In this document: piece by piece, positions 52,509 to 61,066 of the stretch | Numbering within the stretch: position 1 is the stretch's first letter | How the letters are laid out: each line of letters opens with the position of its first letter | Source: Marinisporobacter sp. | GTDB lineage: Bacteria; Bacillota; Clostridia; Peptostreptococcales; Thermotaleaceae | Assembly (NCBI GenBank): GCA_025210525.1 | Contig: JAOARP010000012.1 | Span: 1 to 64,000, forward strand | Direction: 5' to 3' | DNA length: 64,000 bases | Notes under the pieces: generated by a model | Databases searched by the model: none | Told to the model about the DNA's origin: nothing | Seen by the model: the letters and a program-made list of their open reading frames with translations, nothing else | Program-made: the position numbers and the translations under genes

Positions 52509-52563
52509 TTTTGATTAGGTACTATACAATATTGACATTTTTGATTAGGTGCTATACAATATT
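52509..52563. repeat. Two tandem direct repeats upstream of marR
   Basis: TTTTGATTAGGTACTATACA (first copy, 52,509) and TTTTGATTAGGTGCTATACA (second copy, 52,539) repeat with a 30-base period, and both continue ATATT. They lie just before the marR start codon and may be operator sites. Confidence 0.75.
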
Positions 52564-52566
52564 AAT

Positions 52567-53034
52567 ATGAAGAATAAAATGAATTTTATGAATACTTATA
52601 TACGAATTATTAATAAGCATATAGCAAATCAAAAAATACCAAAAGACTATGGGATAGGGATTTTGTTACACCCGTCAGAAATTCATACGATTGCAATGAT
52701 TGGTTTAAATCCTGGCATAAATTGTATGAAACTTTCAAAAAAGATGGGAGTTACAAGAGGAGCAACTTCTCAAATTGTCAATCGTTTGGAGAAGAAAAAT
52801 TTAATCTCAAAATATAAAAAAGAAGATAATAAAAAGGAGGTTTATTTAAAGCTAGAAGAATTAGGATTAATAGCTTATCAAAATCAAAAAACGATAGGAG
52901 ATAAATTTTACAAGGATTTATATAAAAAAGTTGAAGGTGCTTCTCAAAATGAAATAGAATTTTTAGAAAATATCTTCAAGGAATTAGAATATTTTGTAGA
53001 TATGAGAATGAATAATGGGGGTAATGATGATTAG
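52567..53034 (+). CDS. MarR-family transcriptional regulator
   Basis: The 155-residue regulator has the MarR winged helix GINCMKLSKKMGVTRGATSQI, the recognition helix region TSQIVNRLEKKNLI and a C-terminal dimer helix. The ATG at 52,567 has no strong ribosome binding site. A start at 52,549 is also open. It overlaps the EFR1 gene by eight bases and probably controls it. The direct repeats at 52,509 and 52,539 are likely operators. Confidence 0.85.
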   Translation: MKNKMNFMNTYIRIINKHIANQKIPKDYGIGILLHPSEIHTIAMIGLNPGINCMKLSKKMGVTRGATSQIVNRLEKKNLISKYKKEDNKKEVYLKLEELGLIAYQNQKTIGDKFYKDLYKKVEGASQNEIEFLENIFKELEYFVDMRMNNGGNDD

Positions 53035-53875
53035 GTTAAAAGAAAATACAAAAAGTATGAATATGTTAATGACATTTTTTTCTGCTACAGGAAATACAAA
53101 AAAGATAGCTAAAGTAATTCAAAAAAAATTACATGATTCTAATATTTCCGTTACAATGTTGGATATTACTTCGTATTCTAGTAGAAAAGAGGAAATTTCA
53201 CTTAGTCAATATGATGCTGTTGTTTTTGGGTTTCCTATTTACTCAATGAGAGCTCCACGTGTATGTAGGGAGTGGCTAGAAACACTTGATGGAAGAGGAA
53301 TGAAATGTTCGGTTTTCTTTACTTATGGAGGGTTTGGAAAAGATCCAGCTCATTATTTTATAAAAAAATTATTAGAAAAGCAAAATTTTAAACTTGTATC
53401 CACCGCAGAATTTTTAGGGGCACATACGTTTAATCGTAGTGGATGGAAAGCTGTTATAGATCGTCCTAATCAATCAGATTTTGAAGTTGCACAAGATTAT
53501 ATACTGAAAACAGTTAGACGATTTTTAGGTGATGATTTAAATGAACTTGGTGAATTTGAGAAGCCATTATATGATGTAAAACAATTTGATCAAGCAGAAA
53601 AATATAGATTTGGCTTAATTACGAAACTTCCAACAAAAGATTCTAAAAACTGTTCTATGTGCGGTCTTTGTGAAAAACTTTGTCCCACAAATGCAATGGA
53701 TATGAAAAAAGGTATTGCGAATAATCGTTGTATTGCATGTTTTAGATGTATTGCAAATTGTCCTGATGGAGTTTTGCATACAAATGATTTATCAGGTAGT
53801 TGGGATAAAAAATTAGAGATGCACAAAACGACAAAAGAGAAAATAGATAATTTAGAAAGTAAAATATATTTATAG
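53027..53875 (+). CDS. EFR1-family flavodoxin-ferredoxin fusion
   Basis: This 282-residue protein has a flavodoxin-like domain (MTFFSATGNTKKIAKVIQ, AVVFGFPIYSMRAPRV) and two 4Fe-4S clusters at the end (CSMCGLCEKLCPTNAM and CIACFRCIANCP). It should shuttle electrons from a flavin to clusters. ATG codons at 53,024 and 53,027 follow GGGGGTA. It is co-transcribed with the marR gene. A terminator follows. Confidence 0.88.
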   Translation: MIRLKENTKSMNMLMTFFSATGNTKKIAKVIQKKLHDSNISVTMLDITSYSSRKEEISLSQYDAVVFGFPIYSMRAPRVCREWLETLDGRGMKCSVFFTYGGFGKDPAHYFIKKLLEKQNFKLVSTAEFLGAHTFNRSGWKAVIDRPNQSDFEVAQDYILKTVRRFLGDDLNELGEFEKPLYDVKQFDQAEKYRFGLITKLPTKDSKNCSMCGLCEKLCPTNAMDMKKGIANNRCIACFRCIANCPDGVLHTNDLSGSWDKKLEMHKTTKEKIDNLESKIYL

Positions 53876-53882
53876 TACAATA

Positions 53883-53912
53883 AGGAAGCTTTATAGAGCT
53901 TCCTTTTGAACA
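53883..53912. terminator. Terminator between EFR1 and nitroreductase genes
   Basis: GGAAGCT pairs with AGCTTCC around TTATAG, followed by TTTTG, and A-rich DNA on the other side allows use on both strands. Confidence 0.85.
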
Positions 53913-53930
53913 TGTTGAAAAAAGATAATA

Positions 53931-54548
53931 TTAGCAAAAGGTAACAATTTCTCTTAGGGGTTTGCGATATCCTCTAATTTTATTACTTGTAGTGTCTAAT
54001 TTTCCAATTGCCATCATCAATACAATCTCTTCTTGTTCTGGAATATTTAAATAATCTCTTACTTGATCATGGTCAAATAAGATCATAGGGCATGTATCCC
54101 AACCTTTATCTTTTGCGGCTAACATAAACAACATGGCTGATAAAGACGCATTTCTTATTGCTTCATCATGTAAAAAGCTTTCATCATTTGATTCGTGAGT
54201 TTTTTTGATAAGACGAATGATATGATTGAATTCATCTTCGCTAATGATTTGTAGAAATTTTGTACCTTTATAAATATTTTCTGCTTGTTGATAGGCTTGT
54301 TTATCACCTGTTACAATGACGACACCTGATGCTGTGGTTACTTTATATTGTTTACTCGCATCATACATTTTTGCTTTAAACTCTTCTGAGTATCCTGCAT
54401 AGTAATGGGCATGTTGGAGATTGAAAGAAGAAGGGGCTGTCCTTACCGCTTCTAATATATCTTCAATATCTTTTCTTGTTATTTCTACTCCTTTTAAAAA
54501 TTTATTTGCAGACCGACGATTGTTAACTACTTTCAAAAATTCGCTCAT
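53931..54548 (-). CDS. Nitroreductase family protein 1
   Basis: This 205-residue FMN enzyme has VVNNRRSANKFLKGVEITR at the start (the NTR FMN-phosphate Arg-Arg-Ser), VRTAPSSFNLQHAHYYAG, and DKGWDTCPMILFDHDQV near the end. It likely reduces nitro or quinone compounds with NAD(P)H. The start at 54,548 is set by AGGAAGAAGAAA and by family length. The longer open frame adds 23 unrelated codons. It is convergent with the EFR1 gene. Confidence 0.88.
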   Translation of the reverse strand: MSEFLKVVNNRRSANKFLKGVEITRKDIEDILEAVRTAPSSFNLQHAHYYAGYSEEFKAKMYDASKQYKVTTASGVVIVTGDKQAYQQAENIYKGTKFLQIISEDEFNHIIRLIKKTHESNDESFLHDEAIRNASLSAMLFMLAAKDKGWDTCPMILFDHDQVRDYLNIPEQEEIVLMMAIGKLDTTSNKIRGYRKPLREIVTFC

Positions 54549-54687
54549 TTTCTTCTTCCTTTCATTAATTTGTAATATCTTAAATCTCATTATAGGGTAG
54601 GAGGTTTGGAAGAACAAGTACGTACATTAATGTGCTATACGCACAAAAAGTATAGTAATGGGATGCATGGATGGGAATTGAAACAAG

Positions 54688-54731
54688 ATATGCACTAGCC
54701 TTAGTGCAAATAAACAAAAGCTAGTGCATAT
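54688..54731. repeat. Inverted repeat between the nitroreductase and HxlR genes
   Basis: ATATGCACTAGC and GCTAGTGCATAT are perfect inverted copies separated by 20 bases. The surrounding 54,618-54,835 has no gene I recognise, although a frame through it (KLVHILDKAYYELERVNN) might be a fragment. Confidence 0.6.
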
Positions 54732-54835
54732 TCTTGATAAAGCATATTATGAGCTTGAAAGAGTGAACAACACTTACATGGATTTAGTGATTGGTATTGC
54801 AGGAAAAGGACTTGGAATAGAGAATGTAGGTAGGA

Positions 54836-55177
54836 TCAACTTTTTCTGTGTTTCGATCCCCATTCAAATAACATTTCCATGATAGGAATTAAAGTTTTAC
54901 CGTGTTCTGTAAGAGAATATTCTACTTTAGGAGGAATTTCCTTATAAATCTCTTTATGAATGATACCATCGTTAACCAGCTCTTTTAGTTGATTGCTTAA
55001 CATTTTATGTGTAATTTTATTGATAGATTTCATTAATTCTCCGAATCGAATAACTTCTTGATCATAAATATGCCATAGAATAACAAGTTTCCATTTTCCA
55101 GATATTTGATTCATTGCAAACTCCATAGGACAAGTAACGTTATTTAAATTTTCTTCTGAAATCCCTTTGTTTTTCAT
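54836..55177 (-). CDS. HxlR-family regulator 1
   Basis: The 113-residue winged-helix regulator has CPMEFAMNQISGKWKLVILWH, LMKSINKITHKMLSNQLKEL and a wing [19 protein letters not shown], all typical of HxlR proteins. The N-terminal cysteine fits a redox-sensing role. CAAAAGGAGCATAAT precedes the ATG. It is divergent from the nitroreductase gene at 55,478, which it probably controls. Confidence 0.9.
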   Translation of the reverse strand: MKNKGISEENLNNVTCPMEFAMNQISGKWKLVILWHIYDQEVIRFGELMKSINKITHKMLSNQLKELVNDGIIHKEIYKEIPPKVEYSLTEHGKTLIPIMEMLFEWGSKHRKS

Positions 55178-55477
55178 ATTATGCTCCTTTTGTATAGGAT
55201 TTGAAATAAATGTATATACTTTGCAATTAGAAAGAATTAATGATGTTATTATATCATGTAAGCTTAAGAGGTGAAAGAAAATTTAGAGAATTTACAAGTT
55301 ATGATTTTTATTTTTCTTCTGAAAATATGTATTTTACGCATTACGATACTTTTGTATAGTATGTGAAAAAAATGTGCATACTTATCAAAATATACAAGTT
55401 GATGATAATATTGCATTAGGGAAGGTTACTAGGAAAAAGAAATTCCGAAAATTTATAAAGAAAGAAGGAGAATAAAA
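55178..55477. promoter_or_regulatory. Divergent promoter region of HxlR 1 and nitroreductase 2
   Basis: This 300-base gap has no gene. GATACTTTTGTATAGTATG near 55,342 and the minus-strand TATATACTTTGCAATT near 55,213 are likely HxlR-controlled promoter segments. Nothing else is apparent. Confidence 0.4.
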
Positions 55478-56020
55478 ATGGATGCAATTACAATGATCAA
55501 AGAAAGAAGAAGTGTTCGTACGTTTAAAAATGAAAAAGTAGATAGAGAGCTGATGAAGGAAATTGTTGATATTAGTAGATGGGCACCGTCATGGGGAAAT
55601 TTTCAAGTAGGAAGATATACATTAGTTGATGATAAAGCAACGATTGAACGTCTTGGAATTGAAGGGGTTAATGGATTTGTTTATAATATAAATACATTAA
55701 AAGAAGCAAAAGGTGTTGCAGTATTGAGTTTTGTTAAAGGTAAAAGTGGTAAGCTAGATCAAGATGAATATGTTACTTCAAAAGATAGTTCTTGGGAAGT
55801 ATTTGATGCTGGTATTGCATGTCAAACATTCTGTTTAGCAGCACATGCTAAAGGTGTAGGAACAGTAATTATGGGAGTTATTAATGATGAATCAATTTCT
55901 GAAATAGTAGGTTTACCAGAAGAAGAAACAGTAGCGGCACTTATTGTTTATGGTTATCCAGATGAAAAACCAGTAGCAACTCCAAGGATGGATGTTGAAG
56001 ATATAATGCGTTTTGTATAG
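55478..56020 (+). CDS. Nitroreductase family protein 2
   Basis: The 180-residue FMN oxidoreductase has MIKERRSVRTFKNEKVDREL, ISRWAPSWGNFQVGRYT and IVGLPEEETVAALIVYGYP. It resembles NfsA/NfsB-like enzymes of anaerobes. AAAGAAGGAGAATAAAA is a strong ribosome binding site. It is divergent from an HxlR gene and followed by a terminator and a second HxlR gene. Confidence 0.9.
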   Translation: MDAITMIKERRSVRTFKNEKVDRELMKEIVDISRWAPSWGNFQVGRYTLVDDKATIERLGIEGVNGFVYNINTLKEAKGVAVLSFVKGKSGKLDQDEYVTSKDSSWEVFDAGIACQTFCLAAHAKGVGTVIMGVINDESISEIVGLPEEETVAALIVYGYPDEKPVATPRMDVEDIMRFV

Positions 56021-56066
56021 GAATAAAAAAAGTAAAAACTACTTTTATTGAATCGTGCTAATTTGA

Positions 56067-56103
56067 GACTGTTAACAAAACTATTTTGTTTGCAGTCTTT
56101 TTA
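56067..56103 (+). terminator. Terminator after nitroreductase 2
   Basis: GACTG and AACAAAA pair with TTTTGTT and CAGTC, followed by TTTTTA. Confidence 0.88.
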
Positions 56104-56107
56104 TACC

Positions 56108-56136
56108 TTGACATGAAAATTATTTGTCATTATAAT
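56108..56136 (+). promoter_or_regulatory. Promoter of HxlR 2
   Basis: TTGACA (56,108-56,113), a 17-base spacer and TATAAT (56,131-56,136) match the housekeeping consensus exactly. AATATACTATA and AATATACTGTA downstream are likely operator half-sites. Confidence 0.88.
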
Positions 56137-56194
56137 TTATTCATTACATACTAAATATACTATACGGTCAAAATATACTGTAAGGGGTGAAAAC

Positions 56195-56557
56195 ATGCCA
56201 AAGAAAGAGGGACAACGTAATTATCATTGTTATTTTGAGTTAACATTAGATATTATTGGTGGAAAATGGAAACCTATTATACTTTTTTATGTGGGAATGA
56301 AAGGAATCGTTCGTTATGGGGAATTAAAAAGAGAAATTCCAAGTATAAATGAACGAATGTTAACAAGACAATTAAGAGAATTAGAAAAAGACCAACTAGT
56401 ACATAGAGAGGTTTATAGAGAGGTTCCACCTAGAGTAGAATATTCGTTAACAGATATTGGTAAGACTATTATGCCTATATTAAAAGAATTAAGAGATTGG
56501 GGCGTTGAGTACAATCAAAAACTAAATATTGCAACTTTCAATTTTGAAGATCAATAG
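56195..56557 (+). CDS. HxlR-family regulator 2
   Basis: The 120-residue regulator has YHCYFELTLDIIGGKWKPII, REIPSINERMLTRQLRELEK and PPRVEYSLTDIGKTIMPIL. It has its own consensus promoter and a terminator hairpin that overlaps its stop codon (AATAGCC/GGCTATT with T-run, 56,553-56,575). AAGGGGTGAAAAC precedes the ATG. Its target could be its own gene or nitroreductase 2. Confidence 0.9.
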   Translation: MPKKEGQRNYHCYFELTLDIIGGKWKPIILFYVGMKGIVRYGELKREIPSINERMLTRQLRELEKDQLVHREVYREVPPRVEYSLTDIGKTIMPILKELRDWGVEYNQKLNIATFNFEDQ

Positions 56558-56845
56558 CCTAGGGCTATTTTTTTTACGCGTTTACTGTGGAACTGTCTAG
56601 GATAAAAAAGTCAGTGTCTTCAAAACCAGGCAAACACTTGCAGGGTGCTTTTATAGACTGCTTCTTTTTAATCACTGGCTATAAAATAAATTTACTGATT
56701 GAAGGCTATTTGAACGGATTGAATATTCAGTTAAAATATAGTAATATTAGTTATAATAGTAAATAGTACCAAACATACATATTTCTGGAAAAATATGAAT
56801 AATGGTAGTGAATTATGTATGTGAAAAAAATTAAGGAGGAGCAGT

Positions 56846-57871
56846 ATGAGAAAAATAATTAGTTTATTACTTGTTTCAATCCTAGCTTTAACTGTAGTTG
56901 GTTGTTCAAAGGAAACAACTACTCAAAAAACAGAAGAAGAATTAAAGGAAGAGTTAAAAGCAGAGATTAGAGCAGAGCTAGAAGCAGAAGCAAAGAAAAA
57001 AGAAAGTGAAAAGGCTATAAAGAATCAAGATAGCAAAGAAACGGAAGATATTAAAGACAATGAAGAGCATAAGGATATTCAACAAGAAAATGAAACCAAC
57101 TTAAATGAAGGATTACCTGAAGAGCAATTATACAAATATTTAATAGATATGGAATATGCTATAGACTTAAATAAAGATGGACAACTAGATAAAATAATAT
57201 ATGCTAATGATTATGAAGATAATATATATATAGAAATAAATGGAAATAAATATAAACTTAATGACCTTAATATTTATTCTAAAGAAATATCGGATAAATT
57301 TGGAACAATTTATGCAGAGATAACAAATGATAAATTTGGAATAATTGATATAGATACTAGTGATAACAGTGTAGAATTTGTATTGAGTAATCAGGACACA
57401 CCTGTAGAGAAATATTTATATTTTTATAGATATGATGGAAAAGATTTTTTAAGTTTAGGTGCTGTAGTTATAGGAGACCCTTCTGCGGAAAAGGATAAAA
57501 TAATTGCTGATGGAAGTGGTGAGTTTATAGTACAACAGTATTCTCATATAATGGAAGCTGGTATTTATGATAAGAAGTATACGGTTGGAAAGACAGGGAG
57601 TATAGAAGTTGTACCTCAAAAAGGTATATATACTTATAAAACACCAATAATATCAAAGGTTAATGAAAAAATAAAAGCATATAAGGATCAAAAAACAGAA
57701 GCATCTTTTGTAGAAATTGAACCAGGGGAAGAGATGGTTATTCATGGAGAAATTGATAATTGGTTAAATATTAAATGGAAAGATCAAGAGCTGTGGATTA
57801 ATGGTGAGGAAGTAGAACTTTTTCGTGGAGACTTTAACTTTCAATTTGATGGAGTAAGGTTTGAGAGTTAA
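56846..57871 (+). CDS. Lipoprotein 1 of a paralogous pair
   Basis: The 341-residue product has a signal ending LTVVGC (lipid-modified Cys20) followed by a charged Glu/Lys-rich helical stretch (about 25-90). The C-terminal region includes DLNKDGQLDKIIYANDYEDN, which looks like an FG-GAP/calcium-loop repeat. No known function is recognised. Its first 45 residues closely match those of the next gene (TTTQKTEEELKEEL against TATQKTEEELREEV), so the pair arose by duplication of the N-terminal part. GGAGGAGCAGT precedes the ATG. Confidence 0.75.
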   Translation: MRKIISLLLVSILALTVVGCSKETTTQKTEEELKEELKAEIRAELEAEAKKKESEKAIKNQDSKETEDIKDNEEHKDIQQENETNLNEGLPEEQLYKYLIDMEYAIDLNKDGQLDKIIYANDYEDNIYIEINGNKYKLNDLNIYSKEISDKFGTIYAEITNDKFGIIDIDTSDNSVEFVLSNQDTPVEKYLYFYRYDGKDFLSLGAVVIGDPSAEKDKIIADGSGEFIVQQYSHIMEAGIYDKKYTVGKTGSIEVVPQKGIYTYKTPIISKVNEKIKAYKDQKTEASFVEIEPGEEMVIHGEIDNWLNIKWKDQELWINGEEVELFRGDFNFQFDGVRFES

Positions 57872-57896
57872 TTTATAGAAAATCAAGGAGGTTCGT

Positions 57897-58601
57897 ATGA
57901 AAAAAATTATTAGTTTATTACTTTCTTTGGTCCTTGTCTTAACAATAGTTGGTTGTTCTAAGCAAACAGCTACTCAAAAAACAGAGGAAGAACTAAGAGA
58001 AGAAGTAAAGGCAGAGATGGAAGCAGAAGCTAAGCTAAAAGAAGAACTAAAAAAAGAAATTCTAGCGGAGATAGAAAAAGAAAAAAAAGAAAAAAATGAT
58101 GTAGCAGTGTTAGAAGAAGCGCTAATCTCTTTATCTGTAAAGATGACAAAAGATGAGATTATAGAAAAGCTAGGAAATGATTATAAAATTGAAAAAGGTA
58201 TAAATCCAATGGATGATTCCTTTGCTACGAAAATAAAGTATACTGATATTACATTTAGTTTTTTACATGCTTCTGAAGAGTTATCTGGAGATGCCTATCC
58301 TTCTCATATTGATATATTTTCAAATAAATACAAATACAATGATGCTATTAAAATAGGAGAAAATGCATTAGAAGGGATTGCATACTGTGAAAACAATTAT
58401 GAAAATGTTGTCAATATGCATAGTGGAAAAGAGCTACCAGATTGGTTTATGTATAAAGAAAAGAACGAATCAGGGCAATTAATAGATACAAAGTATGTTC
58501 TAGCTTTTACCTATAACACAGGTGGGAGATATTTTAGTAAAGATGAAATTGGTAAAGATGTGGTGATTGAAAGTATTCAAATTTTTTGTGAGATGGATTA
58601 G
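57897..58601 (+). CDS. Lipoprotein 2 of a paralogous pair
   Basis: The 234-residue product starts with the same signal and TEEELREEV coil as the preceding gene (lipidated Cys20 in TIVGC). It has a long charged coil (about 25-70) and then a different globular part (MTKDEIIEKLGNDYKIEKG and onward). That segment resembles the small periplasmic domains of SmpA-like or DUF4309-like proteins, but I am not certain. AAGGAGGTTCGT precedes the ATG. It follows lipoprotein 1 by 25 bases, so they probably share a transcript. Confidence 0.75.
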   Translation: MKKIISLLLSLVLVLTIVGCSKQTATQKTEEELREEVKAEMEAEAKLKEELKKEILAEIEKEKKEKNDVAVLEEALISLSVKMTKDEIIEKLGNDYKIEKGINPMDDSFATKIKYTDITFSFLHASEELSGDAYPSHIDIFSNKYKYNDAIKIGENALEGIAYCENNYENVVNMHSGKELPDWFMYKEKNESGQLIDTKYVLAFTYNTGGRYFSKDEIGKDVVIESIQIFCEMD

Positions 58602-58646
58602 CATTGTGAAAGAATAAAAAAATAGAATAAATAGAGTAAAAGATCA

Positions 58647-58685
58647 AATCCAGTAAGAGAGTATTCTCCTACTGGATTAAATTTT
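58647..58685 (+). terminator. Terminator after lipoprotein 2
   Basis: AATCCAGTA pairs perfectly with TACTGGATT across a 14-base loop, followed by an AT-rich tail. Confidence 0.8.
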
Positions 58686-58724
58686 ATCAGGTAATAAAGA
58701 TAAACAACATTATTAAAATTATTA

Positions 58725-58776
58725 TTGACAATTTCCGATTACAAATGTAATATAAAATTAAGATTACATTTGTAAT
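58725..58776 (+). promoter_or_regulatory. BlaI promoter with two operators
   Basis: TTGACA (58,725-58,730), a 17-base spacer and TAATAT (58,748-58,753) form the promoter. ATTACAAATGTAAT (58,738-58,751) covers the -10 box, and ATTACATTTGTAAT (58,763-58,776) lies 25 bases further on. Both have the TACA..TGTA form known for BlaI/MecI operators. Confidence 0.88.
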
Positions 58777-58805
58777 TTTAAATATTTTTTTTAGGAGATG
58801 ATGCC

Positions 58806-59192
58806 ATGAATAAAACAGGACAATTACCCAAAATTTCTGATGCAGAATATGAAATAATGAAAGTTATTTGGAAATACAAAAAGATTACAGCCTATGAGGT
58901 GATTGAAAAGATTGATCCTAAATTTAATTGGAATGATAAAACAATTAAAACTATGCTGAATAGACTTCTTAAAAAGCATGTAATTGATTATGAAAAACAA
59001 GGTAAATATTATATTTATTATCCTATCATTAAAGAAGAAGAATACAGAACAGTAGAAACAAAATCTTTCATTCAAAAGATATTTAATGGTTCCTTAAATA
59101 CACTGGTTGCCAGTTTCTTAAAAGAAGCAAAATTATCAAGTGAAGAGATAGATGAATTAAAAAAAATATTAGAAGAGAAAGAGGAAGAATAA
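58806..59192 (+). CDS. blaI: BlaI/MecI-family repressor
   Basis: This 128-residue repressor has the penicillinase-repressor winged helix: KISDAEYEIMKVIWKYKKIT, WNDKTIKTMLNRLLKKHVID, and a helical dimerisation and cleavage region after residue 80. It should bind the two operators at 58,738 and 58,763 and be cleaved when the partner sensor is activated. The start follows TTAGGAGATGATGCC. It lies two bases before the BlaR1-like gene. Confidence 0.92.
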   Translation: MNKTGQLPKISDAEYEIMKVIWKYKKITAYEVIEKIDPKFNWNDKTIKTMLNRLLKKHVIDYEKQGKYYIYYPIIKEEEYRTVETKSFIQKIFNGSLNTLVASFLKEAKLSSEEIDELKKILEEKEEE

Positions 59193-59194
59193 AT

Positions 59195-60457
59195 ATGAAT
59201 CCTTTTATAGGAGTATTGAATGATTTGATCAATATGGTCATAAAGACTTCTTTAAGAACAAGTGTATTGATAGTACTTATATTCATTGTTAAATTTGTGG
59301 TAAGGCAAAAAATTAATGCTAAATTTCAGTATGGAATATGGTATTTGTTATTGATATCTCTAATGATTCCTCAGATGCCAGAGAGTTATTTGAGTGTATA
59401 TAATATCCCTAAATACTTTCAGAAAAATGAAACAACTATTCAAAATAGCTTAGTAACAGAAAATAATGTAACACAAGAGAACATCTTTTTAACAAATTTA
59501 ATACCACCAAAGGTTATTAAAAAATCCAACTTAAGCCATAAGGAAAATCGGCTAAGTTTGATTTTTTATATATGGATAAGTGGGGTTTTAATAATAGGGT
59601 TATATATTTTATACAAAAATTTATATTTATATAGATTAATAGGAAAAGGAGATGAAATCGTAGATAAAACTAAATTAAACCGTTTAAGAAAATGTAAAGA
59701 TAGAATGAATATAAAAAAAGAAGTAAAAATGTTAAAGACAGAAGCCTTCAATGTCCCCGTATTATTTGGTGTGATTCATCCTAAAATTATTTTCCCAAGA
59801 GAAATGATTTATGATTTTGATGATAAACAATTAGAATATTTATCAAAGCCTAAATTTATTCATGTAACTGCAAATTTGTTAGAAAATAAGAGAGAGGTAA
59901 AAAGGAGGGTCATCATGATTAAGAAATTTAATAAAAATAGCTATAAGATAACGATTTTAGGATTGATTATAATAGCTTTAGTAGGATGTAGTGCCATATC
60001 TTCACCAATATCAAACAATACTGAAAAGGCAGATAGTAAAATAGAAGAGGAAGCAAAAAATATATCGGAAGCAGAGGATATCGATACATCTCTTCCACCG
60101 AAAGAATTAATAGAAAATAATATAAAAGGAACGGATGTTACAGTAGCTTTAGAAGTTATAGATGCAAGTGAATTAGAGAAAGATGCTAAAGATGATCTTT
60201 ATGTGACTTATAAAATAAAAGCTAAAGTAATCAATTCATATAAAGGGGAATATAAAATAGATGATGAAATCGAATTTTATAAAACTATAGAAGATAATAA
60301 AGGTTATGAAAAAATGAATCCATTCATAAATAAAAAATTAATCGTTAGCTTTGTATATTCAGAAGATAAACAACTACAAATTCCAGATGTAGCTTATGAT
60401 TTTATTTATTCTGACGAATTGAATACTCTATTTGAAAGTGCTGCTAAAATAAAATAG
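59195..60457 (+). CDS. BlaR1/M56-like membrane protein lacking its protease motif
   Basis: The 420-residue protein begins like an M56-family sensor: hydrophobic segments at about 15-33, 45-62 and 120-140, KINAKFQYGIWYLLLISLMIP, and PVLFGVIHPKIIFPREM. After DDKQLEYL (about residue 210), where relatives have the zinc motif HELAHY and, later, EIACD, the sequence jumps to SKPKFIHVTANLLENKREV and then KRRVIMIKKF. About 100 residues, including the catalytic HExxH, are absent with the frame kept. A last membrane segment with a lipobox-like LVGCS and a 130-residue domain follow. It probably cannot cleave BlaI. The start is 2 bases after blaI. Confidence 0.85.
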   Translation: MNPFIGVLNDLINMVIKTSLRTSVLIVLIFIVKFVVRQKINAKFQYGIWYLLLISLMIPQMPESYLSVYNIPKYFQKNETTIQNSLVTENNVTQENIFLTNLIPPKVIKKSNLSHKENRLSLIFYIWISGVLIIGLYILYKNLYLYRLIGKGDEIVDKTKLNRLRKCKDRMNIKKEVKMLKTEAFNVPVLFGVIHPKIIFPREMIYDFDDKQLEYLSKPKFIHVTANLLENKREVKRRVIMIKKFNKNSYKITILGLIIIALVGCSAISSPISNNTEKADSKIEEEAKNISEAEDIDTSLPPKELIENNIKGTDVTVALEVIDASELEKDAKDDLYVTYKIKAKVINSYKGEYKIDDEIEFYKTIEDNKGYEKMNPFINKKLIVSFVYSEDKQLQIPDVAYDFIYSDELNTLFESAAKIK

Positions 60458-60510
60458 AAAAATCGTGTAATTAAAAAATAATAAGGAGCTTTTTTATGAA
60501 TATAAAAAAG

Positions 60511-60545
60511 AGCACTTGACTGAATTAAGTTAGGTGCTTTTTATT
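60511..60545 (+). terminator. Terminator after the BlaR1-like gene
   Basis: AGCAC and TTGAC pair with TTAG and GTGCT, followed by a long T-run. Confidence 0.8.
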
Positions 60546-60580
60546 TTTAAAGCTTATTGTTCTTATATTTTTTAAGGATA

Positions 60581-60931
60581 CTAAGGATTTAATTTATAAT
60601 AATCATTTCCCCAATCACACATCGTACTAAGAATAGGCATTAAAGTTTCTCCTAAAGGACTTAATGAATATTCAACCTTTGGAGGTACTTGAGGATAAAC
60701 TTTTCTAATAACTAAATTATCTGATTCGAGTTCTCGGAGCTGTTGTGTGAGCATTTTTTGAGTAATTTGAGGAATTAGTCTTCTTAATTCATTAAATCGA
60801 TGTGTTCCCTTAGTTCCAAGATGCCAAATAATAAGTGGTTTCCATTTTCCACCGATTAAGTCTATTGTAATTTCGAAAGTACATGTATAATGCTTGTTTT
60901 TAAATTCAAAAGTAGTGCAACTAGTGCTCAT
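60581..60931 (-). CDS. HxlR-family regulator 3
   Basis: The 116-residue regulator has [40 protein letters not shown] and [19 protein letters not shown]. It resembles the HxlR protein at 56,195. GGAAAGGATAAAAAAAA precedes the ATG. It is divergent from nitroreductase 3 and has cysteines at the N-terminus (SCTTFE, YTCTF) as expected for redox sensing. Confidence 0.9.
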   Translation of the reverse strand: MSTSCTTFEFKNKHYTCTFEITIDLIGGKWKPLIIWHLGTKGTHRFNELRRLIPQITQKMLTQQLRELESDNLVIRKVYPQVPPKVEYSLSPLGETLMPILSTMCDWGNDYYKLNP

Positions 60932-61066
60932 TTTTTTTTATCCTTTCCATAGTATCCTTTTGGGTACTATCCTACAAAATAGTGCGTACTTGTTATATAT
61001 AAACTGATTTTTTATAATAATATCATGAGGGATAAAAAATATCAATAAGGAGGAGAGGAGCAATAA

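Noticed and set aside
52509-52563. Microsatellite or CRISPR-like repeat
   Set aside because: Only two copies exist and they abut a MarR gene, so an operator duplication is simpler.
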